Assembly: GCA_005808665.1 (NCBI GenBank)
Contig: SYLG01000031.1
Coordinates: 1-58,344 of the forward strand
Length of the DNA: 58,344 nt
Source of the DNA: Planctomycetia bacterium
GTDB lineage: Bacteria; Planctomycetota; Planctomycetia; Gemmatales; Gemmataceae
Direction of reading: 5' to 3'
The number at the start of each line of letters is the position of its first letter. Position 1 is the stretch's first letter. The notes under the pieces were generated by a model, which saw only the letters and a list, made by a program, of their open reading frames with translations, was not told the origin of the DNA and did no database searches. The translations under genes and the position numbers were made by a program. This document shows positions 35,061 through 43,533 of this stretch, in pieces.

Positions 35061-36053
35061 ATGTCATCCTTGGGTCGCAAACCGTGGCCACCCGAGGAAA
35101 TTTGGGCCAGATTTTCCCTGCCAATACCTTCCTCCGTTCAACCCATTCTTTCGGGTCAATCCCGTGCCTGGGTGTTCCGGGTTCAAACCCAATCGGGGGA
35201 CTGGGCCCTCAAGGCTACTTGTCAAAGTTCCCAACAATTTCGATCTCGTTATTCGCAGCACGACCTGTTCAAAAAGGCAAATCTGTTTGATTCAGGAGAC
35301 CTGCCGAAACCTCCGGTGATTTCCCTGGTTTACTACCTTGGATTTCTATGGGAATTGCTTCCATGGATCGTTGGGGAACATCTCACATGGAACCAAATGA
35401 CCGATGGACATTGGACCGCCGCATCCGAATCGTTGGAACGGGTTCACCGTAGTTTGGCTTCGGCTGGGGGCCAATCGGTGCTTCCCTTTGCAAGATCCCG
35501 GGCGTTTCAAATCCGGTCTCAGGTGTTGCGAAACGCCAAGGCGGATGGGAGCAAAGGACAACCTCAATGGCCCTTGGTATTTGTTGTCCATCCAGCTTGG
35601 CAGAATGTACTTTCCTGTGTGAAAGAAGCGGTGGATTTGGCCATTTCCGATTTGAATCGAAGGGAAAAGGAGAAGGTTCGCCTTCAACCCATTCATGGCG
35701 ACCCTCATCTTGGGAATTGGGTTTGGAAAGGACTCAAACCAAATGGGTTAATCGACTTCCTTTGTCCCATTGATCCTGCCGAAGCCGACCTGGCACGATT
35801 TGGAGGTAGCCATGATCCGGATTCCTTATCGAATATCACTCGTGTTTGCAGGGAATATAAGAAATCTGATGGGGTAGGCCCTGATCGAAAACTTGCCTTG
35901 GAGTTGGGATTTTCCGGTTTGATCTCCCGATTATTTCGGTGGAGACATTGGCTTGGGGAAGAACCAAATCCTGGAGAAAAGACCATTGGCAGGGTTTCAG
36001 GAATTGTTAGCCAGATTCCTGCCGCTTTTGCCTGGAGAAAACAATGGGGTTGA
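35061..36053 (+). CDS. APH-like phosphotransferase (protein kinase-like fold)
   Basis: The 330-residue protein shows the aminoglycoside-phosphotransferase/choline-kinase pattern. PIHGDPHLGNWVWKG near residue 210 is the catalytic loop (HGDxHxxN), followed by GLIDF, the metal-binding aspartate. Near the N-terminus GDWALKAT could hold the ATP lysine, and WELLPWIVGEHL matches the hinge region. The family phosphorylates small molecules such as aminoglycosides, choline or homoserine; this substrate is unknown. It starts 3 bases after nuoN, so it is probably co-transcribed with complex I, which is unusual. Resistance is not implied. Confidence 0.75.
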   Translation: MSSLGRKPWPPEEIWARFSLPIPSSVQPILSGQSRAWVFRVQTQSGDWALKATCQSSQQFRSRYSQHDLFKKANLFDSGDLPKPPVISLVYYLGFLWELLPWIVGEHLTWNQMTDGHWTAASESLERVHRSLASAGGQSVLPFARSRAFQIRSQVLRNAKADGSKGQPQWPLVFVVHPAWQNVLSCVKEAVDLAISDLNRREKEKVRLQPIHGDPHLGNWVWKGLKPNGLIDFLCPIDPAEADLARFGGSHDPDSLSNITRVCREYKKSDGVGPDRKLALELGFSGLISRLFRWRHWLGEEPNPGEKTIGRVSGIVSQIPAAFAWRKQWG

Positions 36054-36082
36054 CAGGAAAATGTTGCAAGGCGGGTACAAAA

Positions 36083-36109
36083 AAGCGGCCAGGGTTCCCC
36101 TGGCCGCTT
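36083..36109 (-). terminator. Terminator of the rplM-rpsI operon (possibly bidirectional)
   Basis: A perfect 12-bp stem (AAGCGGCCAGGG and its complement) with a 3-base loop lies between two convergent genes. On the minus strand the stem is followed by six T residues (the A run at 36078-36083), making a strong terminator 28 bases after rpsI. On the plus strand it is followed by few T residues but may also stop the kinase transcript. Confidence 0.85.
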
Positions 36110-36136
36110 CTGGACTATTGGCTGCAATCAAAAATA

Positions 36137-36613
36137 CTAGCGTTTGCTGAACTGGAACGACTTGCGGGCACCCTTGCGACCGTATTTTTTCCGTTCCTTC
36201 ATGCGGCCATCCCGGGTGAGAAAACCGGAATCACGAAGGCCACGCGCCATGGAATTGGCGGGATCTTCCACAACCGCCTCGGCCCCTTCCGAGGAAGCTA
36301 CAGGGGCACCGGCACTTGCCAAACCGTACATTTTTTTGATTGCCCGGGCAAGGCCTTGGCCAACCGCTCCGGCTTGGCCGGTACCACCACCACCCTTGAC
36401 ATCGGCCACCACATCGATCCGACCACGAAGGTCGGTAACCAGAAGGGGCCCTTCGACAAAATAGCGATCCTTGTCTTCATGAAAGTAGGCGACAAAATCC
36501 TTGCCGTTGATTTCGATTTTGCCTGTTCCTGCGAAAATCCGAACACGGGCAACCGAGGTCTTGCGACGACCGGTACCCCGATAAAACTTGGTTTTGGTAA
36601 CAGTGGAAGCCAC
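36137..36613 (-). CDS. rpsI: 30S ribosomal protein S9 with internal insertion
   Basis: S9 (158 residues) is identified by YRGTGRRKTSVARVRI, GGGGTGQAGAVGQGLARAI and the C-terminal tail RKGARKSFQFSKR, which reaches the P-site tRNA. The usual protein has about 130 residues. Here about 24 Ala/Glu-rich residues (GLASAGAPVASSEGAEAVVE and a few more) are inserted between the conserved helix ending KKMY and LRDSGFLTRDGR. The start chosen is GTG at 36613, seven bases after AGGAGAG; a TTG at 36619 is too close to that site. It follows rplM after 18 bases. Confidence 0.93.
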   Translation of the reverse strand: MASTVTKTKFYRGTGRRKTSVARVRIFAGTGKIEINGKDFVAYFHEDKDRYFVEGPLLVTDLRGRIDVVADVKGGGGTGQAGAVGQGLARAIKKMYGLASAGAPVASSEGAEAVVEDPANSMARGLRDSGFLTRDGRMKERKKYGRKGARKSFQFSKR

Positions 36614-36631
36614 GATCAATCTCTCCTGGAC

Positions 36632-37069
36632 TTAAGCTTGGGGGGTAAGGGTACGGGGTTGTTGAGCTTGGTGCGGATGCGTTGCACCGGCAAACAGTTT
36701 AAGCTTGGTCATTTGTTGGCGTCCCAATCGGGTCCGGGGGACCATACGCCTTACGGCCTCCATCAGGATGTGTTCGGGCCTACGAACCATAAGGTCTTTG
36801 GCACGAACCCGTTTTTGACCACCAGGATAACCCGAATAGCTTTGATATTCCTTGGTTTCGAGTTTGCGCCCGGTGAATTTGACTTTGCTTGTGTTGATTA
36901 CAACCACAAAATCCCCGGTGTCCACATGGGGGGTGTAATCCGCCCGATGTTTGCCACGAAGAATCGAGGCAATTTGGGTTGCCAAGCGGCCCACTACCAA
37001 ATCGGAAGCATCAATGACCCACCATCCATGCTTCACTGAAGCCGGCTGGGCCATGGTTGTCGTCGTCAT
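36632..37069 (-). CDS. rplM: 50S ribosomal protein L13
   Basis: The 145-residue protein matches L13: WWVIDASDLVVGRLATQIASILRGKH, DFVVVINTSKVKFTGRKLETKEY, SGYPGG and AVRRMVPRTRLGRQQMTKLKLF. L13 binds 23S rRNA early in 50S assembly. It forms the standard rplM-rpsI operon, read leftwards, with a predicted promoter at 37104-37131. Confidence 0.96.
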   Translation of the reverse strand: MTTTTMAQPASVKHGWWVIDASDLVVGRLATQIASILRGKHRADYTPHVDTGDFVVVINTSKVKFTGRKLETKEYQSYSGYPGGQKRVRAKDLMVRRPEHILMEAVRRMVPRTRLGRQQMTKLKLFAGATHPHQAQQPRTLTPQA

Positions 37070-37103
37070 GAGAAACTACCCTTTGAAAAATCCGTAAGCT
37101 GCT

Positions 37104-37131
37104 AACATAGCAGAATATCAGGGCAGGTCAA
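37104..37131 (-). promoter_or_regulatory. Predicted sigma-70-type promoter of rplM-rpsI
   Basis: On the minus strand TTGACC (37131-37126) and TATGTT (37109-37104) are 16 bases apart. The start of transcription would fall about 30 bases upstream of the rplM ATG. Confidence 0.5.
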
Positions 37132-37229
37132 GCTCTGGGAAAGATTCCCAAGGATTAGAACCCGATTTGATCCGGCTTGGCGTTTTTTTAAGAATGACCC
37201 GCAAAAAAGCATCCCCCAAGCACCACCCC

Positions 37230-38006
37230 TTAACGAAATTGGACCTGAAAAGCATAATGGTGAAAGCCACTGGTGCTATCAAGTTGGTCAATAATGCTAA
37301 GGAAGTATGCCTTTTCGCCCTCCCAAGGGATTTCTAGTTCCTGATTTTTGTCCCATTCAAATGCCTTGACAAGGTCCCCCTGGGCGTTGTGGAGCATGAA
37401 ATAGGGCCTAAGTAAGGTCATTTGGGGTGCTTTTGGACCGGAAAGGACAAGTGACCGGCTTCCTTTAGGGCTAAAAAGGGCAAAAACATCGACATCTTTT
37501 GCAGGGGAAATCGAGCCTACAATCAGCTGATTGGGTAGGCATTTTTGGGCTTCTTCAAATCCCCCATTGGGTTCCTTTTCGTTTTGAATGGCCAATAGGG
37601 ACTGCGTTAGTGCAAAGTCAAAGGGTTTGGGAGAGCCTTTGGATTGAAAACGCAATGTGGTTGGGGCAGGGGATCCCTCGGGCCATTGGAGCTCGATCTG
37701 GCTTTCTCCACCTTCCAATGGTTCCCGATTGGCGGGAGGGGCTGATTTCTCCTTTTGAACGATTTTCAGGGTAAGGGATTTCCCGTCCTTGGAAATGGCT
37801 TCGGCCTTCTCAACCGATTCAAGTGCCATACCCCTCAGGGTAAGTTTGGATTGGCCCTTTGGAAAGAAATTGGGGAGGGGCCATCGATCAGCCAAAAGGA
37901 TTTTGGGCTCAACACCCTTTTTTGCGACCTCTTTTGGGTTTTGTGCTTCCACCCACAAAAGGGAACAAAAAACCGAAGCAATTGCCCCGAGAAACCAGGG
38001 TCTCAT
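37230..38006 (-). CDS. Secreted protein with pre-peptidase C-terminal-like domain
   Basis: The 258-residue protein starts with a signal peptide (MRPWFLGAIASVFCSLLWVEA). The C-terminal half contains EKEPNGGFEEAQKCLPNQLIVGSISPAKDVDVFALFSPKG, the pattern of the PPC-type beta-sandwich found in many planctomycete secreted proteins (EKEPNd...aq...G.i...gDvDvF). No enzymatic motif is visible. Its ATG overlaps the stop of the DUF1501 gene by 4 bases, so the two are coupled and it is the last gene of a three-gene operon. Confidence 0.68.
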   Translation of the reverse strand: MRPWFLGAIASVFCSLLWVEAQNPKEVAKKGVEPKILLADRWPLPNFFPKGQSKLTLRGMALESVEKAEAISKDGKSLTLKIVQKEKSAPPANREPLEGGESQIELQWPEGSPAPTTLRFQSKGSPKPFDFALTQSLLAIQNEKEPNGGFEEAQKCLPNQLIVGSISPAKDVDVFALFSPKGSRSLVLSGPKAPQMTLLRPYFMLHNAQGDLVKAFEWDKNQELEIPWEGEKAYFLSIIDQLDSTSGFHHYAFQVQFR

Positions 38007-39298
38007 GCGAAAAGCTCGTGAATGTTGTCCCCTTGGTCCAAAATTTCAATGGGTCGACCATCCGGGCTGAATAATGGCTTCCTGGGGTCAATACCCAAAG
38101 CGTCAAAAATGGTGAAGGCAACATCCGCCGGGGAAACGGGTCTTTTGGCGGCAAAGCCACCTGTTTTATCTGTGGCCCCAATGACTTGACCGGGCAATAC
38201 TCCGGCCCCGGCAAACCAAAGGGAGGCCGCTTGTCCCCAATGGTCCCGCCCCGCATCCTTGTTGACCTTGGGGGATCGACCAAATTCACCAAATACCGTA
38301 AGCAAGGTGTCCTCCATGAGGCCCCGTTGGCCAAGGTCCTCCATCAGAGCCGACAATCCCAAATCCAGGTCAGGAAGTTTTTTGTCCAGGCTTTGATAAA
38401 TCTTGGCATGGTGATCCCAGCCACCATAATTGATGGTGGCAAAAGTCACACCCCGTTCCATGAGCCTTCTTGCCAAAAGGCAACTTTGGCCAAAGGTGGA
38501 CTTGCCGTATCGTTCCCGAATTTTGTCCGATTCCTCTTCGATGGCAAAAGCCCTACGGGCCTCGGGGAAAAGAACCATGTTGGCGGCCCGTTTGTGGAAT
38601 TCATCAAAAGTGGATAATTGATCGTTTTTATCCACCTTCCTGGCAAGGTCATCGACAGCACTTAACAATGTCTGGCGTCTTTTTTGTCCGTTGGAAGAGT
38701 CGGGCGTGGTGGGGCTAACATCCTCAACCTTATAGCCAGTTAGACTAGGATCACCGGTACGAAAGGATTCGTAACGGCCCCCGAGATAAGCACTTTTTCC
38801 CAATTCCCAGGTAAAGGACGGGTTTTTGGGAATGGAAACATAGGGGGGCAGGGTGCTGGTAAATCCTTTTTGGTGGGCAACCACCGCCCCGATTGCGGGA
38901 TAGTCTCCAAAAGGGGTGCCAAACCGGCCAGAAAGGACCCAGTTGGTGGCCGTTTCGTGGTGGTCATTGTTATGGGAACCGGACCGGATAAGGGTTGCCT
39001 TGGCCAGGCTTTGGGCCAAAAGGGGCATTTTTTCGCTGAAACGGATGCCTGGCAAGGCGGTAGCAATGGAGGAATATTGCCCCTTGATCTCGGCGGGCGC
39101 ATCCGGCTTGGGATCGAAGCTATCGTGATGGGAAAGGCCCCCACCCAAAAAAACAAGAATAGCCCGTTTCGCCCGGTTGCCCTTGGCGGTTGCCGACTGG
39201 GCTTGGCGGCTTAGGATTTCTGGCAAACCAAGTGCCCCCAAAGCTCCAGCGGTCAAAAAAGTTCGTCTCGATTGGGCGTCGGGATGAATGCGAATCAT
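38003..39298 (-). CDS. DUF1501 family protein (sulfatase-like fold), Tat-type signal
   Basis: This 431-residue protein belongs to the DUF1501 family, related in fold to sulfatases/alkaline phosphatases and abundant in planctomycetes. The N-terminus SRRTFLTAGALGALGL has the twin arginine and hydrophobic core of a Tat signal. Conserved blocks are ILVFLGGGLSHHDSFDPKPDAPAE, IRSGSHNNDHHETATNWV and GVTFATINYGGWDHHAKIY, plus a late FGEFGRSPKVNKDAGRDHWG. The histidine- and aspartate-rich blocks suggest metal binding. The function is not known; these genes are normally paired with DUF1549/DUF1553 genes, as here, and may act in polysaccharide breakdown. Confidence 0.88.
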   Translation of the reverse strand: MIRIHPDAQSRRTFLTAGALGALGLPEILSRQAQSATAKGNRAKRAILVFLGGGLSHHDSFDPKPDAPAEIKGQYSSIATALPGIRFSEKMPLLAQSLAKATLIRSGSHNNDHHETATNWVLSGRFGTPFGDYPAIGAVVAHQKGFTSTLPPYVSIPKNPSFTWELGKSAYLGGRYESFRTGDPSLTGYKVEDVSPTTPDSSNGQKRRQTLLSAVDDLARKVDKNDQLSTFDEFHKRAANMVLFPEARRAFAIEEESDKIRERYGKSTFGQSCLLARRLMERGVTFATINYGGWDHHAKIYQSLDKKLPDLDLGLSALMEDLGQRGLMEDTLLTVFGEFGRSPKVNKDAGRDHWGQAASLWFAGAGVLPGQVIGATDKTGGFAAKRPVSPADVAFTIFDALGIDPRKPLFSPDGRPIEILDQGDNIHELFA

Positions 39299-39331
39299 GA
39301 GTAAGTCCCCGAAGAAGTGTCCATTGGTTGG

Positions 39332-41524
39332 TTAATGTTGGAAGGCAAATTCCTTGGAGTTCAATAATGCCCATAAAAGGTCCGAAAGAACCACTTCCGG
39401 TTTGTTGGTCGCAAGTTCCTTTTCCAGAAGGAGGACCACTTTGGGATCCATGGGCCGGGTGAAAGCGGCCATGTGCAGATTTTTGGCGATTTCCAATGGT
39501 TCGGTTTTTTGGGAAAGAGCGGTTTGAATGGCCCCTTTGGCATGGCCAATTTTGATTTGGATTTCCCGGTTGTTCTGGAGGTGGAGAAGTTGGGGAAGGG
39601 TGACTTCCCCTTCCCTTTCACAAGCGCAAGCTGTAACCCGTTCAGACCTGCCAAAAACTTTTAGAAAATACGAAGGAAAGGTGGGATCAGGGATTTGCTG
39701 GGACCGTATTCCAACGGGATAGCCTGGAAAGTTGTCCGGGATGCAGGTAACCTGGCTGATGGCATCAAGTAATTGCTCGGCGGGAAGCCGTCTTGCCGGG
39801 AAGTGGGAAAAGAGTTTTTGGTCGTCGGCGTTGGTGATTAGAGTGGTGCTGGATTGCTGATACACTTTGGAAATCATGATGAACCGGATGATGTGTTTAA
39901 GGGACATTCCACCCTTGTCAAATTCTTTTGCCAGCAGATCAAATAGCTGGGGATCTACCGGGGGATTCGTTGCCCTAAGGTCATCAACAGGTTCGACCAA
40001 CCCCCTCCCAAATAGTTCTTTCCAGATGCGATTTGACATTCCCTGGGCCATCTGATTGCGGGCCGGGCCAGTCATCCACTGTGCCAAGGCCAACCTGGGG
40101 TCTACCTCTTTACCCAATGGGGAAAGGGTGCGATCCAGGGGGCGAGGTGCAAGAAATTGACCTGTACGGGGTTGGTTGGTGCCCGGCCGTGATTCCGGTT
40201 TTACCTCAATCAATCGGGATACACCCTTTTCCGGTTCTTTTCTTTCCAATTTCAACCGGGAAAAGTACCCTGCATAGTGGTAATAGTCGTCTTGGGTGTA
40301 ACGCTCCAAAGGATGATTATGGCATTGGGCGCAACCAATCCGAATTCCCAAAAAAGCCTGGGCGGTCGAAGCGGCCACTTCGGACCTTGTTGGGTCCTGG
40401 TTTTCACCCACCGTCACAAGGAAATACCCAACCGCAGGAGAATCAACAACCGAACCGGATGCCGTCAGGATTTGCCTTGTCAGTTGGTCCCAGGGGGTAT
40501 CAAGGGCGACCTTTTCCCTTAACCAGGTATGGAAAGACCTGACGCCCTGGATGCCCCGGACATCGTGGTCGCGTTCCTTGCGATTTTGGAGGAGGTCTGC
40601 CAAAAAAAGAGTCCACTTGTCTACAAATGCGGAACTTGCCAGGAGGCGGTCCAAATAGGCCAGCCGGCGATTTGGGGACTTGTCCTCAAAAAACAAACGA
40701 ACCTGTTCCTTGGTTGGGAGGAGGCCCGTGGCATCAATTGTCGAACGGCGCAAATAGGTGAAATCATCACAAGCAGGCGAAGGGGGCAATCCTAGCGAAC
40801 TTTGGTTGGCTCCAAGGATTTGGTCTATGGGATGTTGGTTGGCAAGTGTGGATAAACCAGAGGGTTTATTCTCCCGGTAGGGAACCCTTACCGAGGCAGT
40901 TGCTACCTCGGTTCCAAACGAAGCACGAACGGCAGTGATGCCTGGGCGGATCGACCTGGTTTGACCTGAGAGGGTGCACTCCAACATTCCACTATCATTG
41001 GAATCGAAACGGCACAACCAGGTTACATCTGACTCAGTTCCATCCGTGTAACGGGCCTTGGCGGAAAAGGAGAGGTCTTGCCCCTTTTCCATAATGACCG
41101 AGGTGGGGAAAATGGCCAAGGATTGGAGCGGAGCCTCTTTAGGGTCAGGCCCGGGCATTCCCCCGGCAATCCAGCGGGATAAAACTCCATAGGGACGCGA
41201 GCTTTGGGGAAAAAGTTTGCCCCCTTCATGGGGTGTGAGCCCTATTGCCTTGCGAAGGATTAGGCTTTCATTGGGAAAGGAGCGGTTTGCTCGCCTTGCC
41301 ATGAACTCCTTGGAGAGCCAGGTGTGATCCTGATCAGGGGCAAAACCGCGCAAGGACAGTCGAAATCCATTTTGCCCGGATCCTTTGCCATGACAAGCGC
41401 CTTGATTGCACCCAAACCTGGTCAAAATCGGGAGGATTTCACGGGAAAACGAAGGGACCTCCTCTGCCCGGACAAACCCGCCAAAGCCCATTGCAATTAA
41501 AAGACAAAGAAACCGAAAGCGCAT
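39332..41524 (-). CDS. DUF1549/DUF1553 protein with cytochrome-like CxxCH and Ig-like domain
   Basis: The 730-residue protein has a signal peptide (MRFRFLCLLIAMGFGGFVRA). A haem-type N-terminal region follows, with GCNQGACHG near residue 38 and GGKLFPQSSRPYGVLSRWIAGGMP. Residues about 135-215 look like a bacterial Ig (Big_2) domain (AIFPTSVIMEKGQDLSFSAK onward). The DUF1549 part runs from about 235 with FTYLRRSTIDATGLLPT and includes GCAQCHNHPLERY near 400. The DUF1553 part covers the C-terminus (NRIWKELFGRGLVEPVDDLRATNPP). The family is typical of planctomycetes; its biochemical role is not established. It heads an operon with the DUF1501 gene 33 bases downstream. Confidence 0.9.
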   Translation of the reverse strand: MRFRFLCLLIAMGFGGFVRAEEVPSFSREILPILTRFGCNQGACHGKGSGQNGFRLSLRGFAPDQDHTWLSKEFMARRANRSFPNESLILRKAIGLTPHEGGKLFPQSSRPYGVLSRWIAGGMPGPDPKEAPLQSLAIFPTSVIMEKGQDLSFSAKARYTDGTESDVTWLCRFDSNDSGMLECTLSGQTRSIRPGITAVRASFGTEVATASVRVPYRENKPSGLSTLANQHPIDQILGANQSSLGLPPSPACDDFTYLRRSTIDATGLLPTKEQVRLFFEDKSPNRRLAYLDRLLASSAFVDKWTLFLADLLQNRKERDHDVRGIQGVRSFHTWLREKVALDTPWDQLTRQILTASGSVVDSPAVGYFLVTVGENQDPTRSEVAASTAQAFLGIRIGCAQCHNHPLERYTQDDYYHYAGYFSRLKLERKEPEKGVSRLIEVKPESRPGTNQPRTGQFLAPRPLDRTLSPLGKEVDPRLALAQWMTGPARNQMAQGMSNRIWKELFGRGLVEPVDDLRATNPPVDPQLFDLLAKEFDKGGMSLKHIIRFIMISKVYQQSSTTLITNADDQKLFSHFPARRLPAEQLLDAISQVTCIPDNFPGYPVGIRSQQIPDPTFPSYFLKVFGRSERVTACACEREGEVTLPQLLHLQNNREIQIKIGHAKGAIQTALSQKTEPLEIAKNLHMAAFTRPMDPKVVLLLEKELATNKPEVVLSDLLWALLNSKEFAFQH

Positions 41525-41599
41525 AGGGGGAATTCCAGGGAGGGAAACAGGTGCAAAATCGGTGGGGAGGATACCTTTCAGGATAGCCTGGATGGGGCG

Positions 41600-42652
41600 T
41601 TATTGCAATAAATTCGGTTTGTCCCCTCTTGGATGAAATGCTCTATGGATGGATTTTAGGCGTTCCCTATCCACATGGGTGTAGCGTTGGGTGGTTGTGA
41701 TGCTCGAGTGTCCAAGCATTTCCTGCACCGCCCTTAGGTCCGCCCCTCCGCTCAAAAGGTGGGTAGCAAAGCTGTGCCTTAGGGTATGGGTGCTTACCTT
41801 GTGGTTAAAGCCAAGTGCCCTGACATGGCGTTTGACAACATACCATATTTGGGCCCGGTTGAGGGGTTGCCCCGAGGTTGTCGCAAAAAGGGTGGTATTG
41901 GACCCTGGTTGAAGGATGAGGCCTGGTCGTGCGTGGGAAAGGTAGTCTTGAATGGCCTGAATTGCAGGGCGCCCCAGAAGCACCAGCCTCTGTTTCGAAC
42001 CCTTGCCGGTGCAACGACACCATGCTTCTCCGAAATGGATGTCCCGAAACTTAAGCCCGCAAACCTCGGAAGCCCGGCACCCGGTGGCGTAAAGCGTTTC
42101 CAAAAGGGCCCGATCCCTCAGGTAATGGCGATGGGTAGGATCGGGACCGTTAAGGAGGCGGTGGACCGATTCCGGACTAAGAACCTGTGGAATTTTGTGC
42201 CAAAGGCCAGGGGACGCCAACAAATGAACCGCACTGTCCCCGACCTTTTCTTCCAGTTTGAGGAACCGATAAAAACCACGAAGGGCCGCCAAATTGCGTG
42301 CCACCGAAGGCGGGGCAAGGTCAAGGGATTTGAGGTGTTCCAAATAGCTTGAAAAATCATCAAGGGTTGGGGTCAAATGATTACGAAGGCCCGTTTCGGT
42401 AACCCAATCGGTGAAGTGGTTTAGGTCCCTTTGATAGGCGGAAAGGGTGTTGGGGCTCAATCCTCGTTCCGAGGTTAAGTAGGCCCGAAACGAACGAATA
42501 TCCGAATCAAGTTCCATTAGGCCATTGGGGATGGCCCTTTTTTTGATCGGTGCCAACAATTGGGGTGGTTTGGCGGGAAACTTGGGAACGATTTTAGGCC
42601 GGATGTTTTTCCGGGTGGAGCCAGATAAAGCTTTTTCCGAGTCGGCCGCCAT
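41600..42652 (-). CDS. Tyrosine recombinase, XerC/XerD-like
   Basis: The 350-residue protein has a SAM-like core-binding domain (FRAYLTSERGLSPNTLSAYQRDL) and a catalytic domain with all expected residues: R193 in TGCRASEV, K217 in TGKGSKQR, H289/R292 in HTLRHSFATHLL, H315 in LGHSS and nucleophile Y324 in TQRYTHV. It is closer to the Xer housekeeping enzymes, which resolve chromosome dimers, than to phage integrases, and no att sites or phage genes lie nearby. ATG 42652 is preceded by GCAGGGA; a shorter start at ATG 42517 (MELDSDIRSF) would give the usual Xer length and avoid a 59-base overlap with the upstream gene. Confidence 0.85.
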   Translation of the reverse strand: MAADSEKALSGSTRKNIRPKIVPKFPAKPPQLLAPIKKRAIPNGLMELDSDIRSFRAYLTSERGLSPNTLSAYQRDLNHFTDWVTETGLRNHLTPTLDDFSSYLEHLKSLDLAPPSVARNLAALRGFYRFLKLEEKVGDSAVHLLASPGLWHKIPQVLSPESVHRLLNGPDPTHRHYLRDRALLETLYATGCRASEVCGLKFRDIHFGEAWCRCTGKGSKQRLVLLGRPAIQAIQDYLSHARPGLILQPGSNTTLFATTSGQPLNRAQIWYVVKRHVRALGFNHKVSTHTLRHSFATHLLSGGADLRAVQEMLGHSSITTTQRYTHVDRERLKSIHRAFHPRGDKPNLLQ

Positions 42653-43514
42653 AATTCCCTGCCGAAATCCTGATTAAACCACGGGTGTCCTTGCAAGCAT
42701 CGATCGCCCGAACGGTTGCCCGTTGGATGGTGGCTACATCCTGACCATTGAGTATCAATTCCATGATCGACACCACCCCATTGGGAACTTTGGATTGATC
42801 CCCCAACTTGGTTTTAAGGGTTGGGCAAAAGGCCTCATAAGTGCTAGCAATGGCAAATTTATAGCTTGAACCGGCCTTTGACCCACTTGAGGCAAGTCCA
42901 CCCGGGAAAGGGGCAATAACCCCCGGTTCAAGCATGGCAGCTTCGTGGGCCCGCTCCGCAGCCAAAAGGGCGGAATCGACGGAATCCCCCATAAACCAAA
43001 GATTGCCACCCATTACCCCATCCCGGTAGCCGAAGCGGCGGTCAAGAATGAATTCTCCCCCGAGAATGGGCACTACCCATACTTTGCGACCATGGCGAAC
43101 ATCGCGGAATTGATGACGGTCCCCAAAGTAGGCTAATTTTCTCCCCAAAGGGACCCAGTCGCCGTCCTGAACCGGGGAAAAACAGGAGGCGGTGGCACAG
43201 GTAAGGACATTTTGGGAAACCCGAACCAAAAGAGACCTACCCAAAGCCTCCACCCGGTCCTTGCGAAAACGGGGAACATGAAACTGGACCAAGGCCCCGG
43301 GGCGACCATCAGGGGTTTGGTACGATTCGTCTCCACCGGGGCCGACATACCGGTCAAGGGCGGCTTCGCAGTCACAAAGGATCGAGCTTGCGGCGTTCCC
43401 GGTGCTGGCCAAAACGGCAATATCAAGCCATTTTCGGTCCCGGGCGGTGATAAGCACCTCGGCGAAAATACTGCGAAAACCTTCTGCGTAGGTATCCTCG
43501 ATTTCGGCAGCCAT
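42594..43514 (-). CDS. ftr: Formylmethanofuran--tetrahydromethanopterin N-formyltransferase
   Basis: The 306-residue product matches Ftr (FhcD), which moves a formyl group between methanofuran and tetrahydromethanopterin in methanogens, methylotrophs and planctomycetes. Recognisable blocks are EIEDTYAEGFRSIFAEVLITARDRKW near the start, SILCDCEAALDRYV, TPDGRPGALVQFH, QNVLTCATASCFS and the C-terminal ISAGNYGGRLGKSFIWLH. The frame is open to a TTG at 43553, but ATG 43514 gives the family N-terminus, does not overlap the gene upstream and has AAGGA before it. It follows a formyl-THF cyclo-ligase gene after 19 bases, suggesting a C1 operon. The other fhc subunit genes are not in this window. Confidence 0.85.
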   Translation of the reverse strand: MAAEIEDTYAEGFRSIFAEVLITARDRKWLDIAVLASTGNAASSILCDCEAALDRYVGPGGDESYQTPDGRPGALVQFHVPRFRKDRVEALGRSLLVRVSQNVLTCATASCFSPVQDGDWVPLGRKLAYFGDRHQFRDVRHGRKVWVVPILGGEFILDRRFGYRDGVMGGNLWFMGDSVDSALLAAERAHEAAMLEPGVIAPFPGGLASSGSKAGSSYKFAIASTYEAFCPTLKTKLGDQSKVPNGVVSIMELILNGQDVATIQRATVRAIDACKDTRGLIRISAGNYGGRLGKSFIWLHPEKHPA

Positions 43515-43533
43515 GGATTGTGATGTCCTTTGC

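Noticed and set aside
36044-37039. Long open frame (331 codons) on the + strand across rpsI and rplM
   Set aside because: It is antisense to two universal ribosomal protein genes with clear family sequence and has no protein-like motif of its own.
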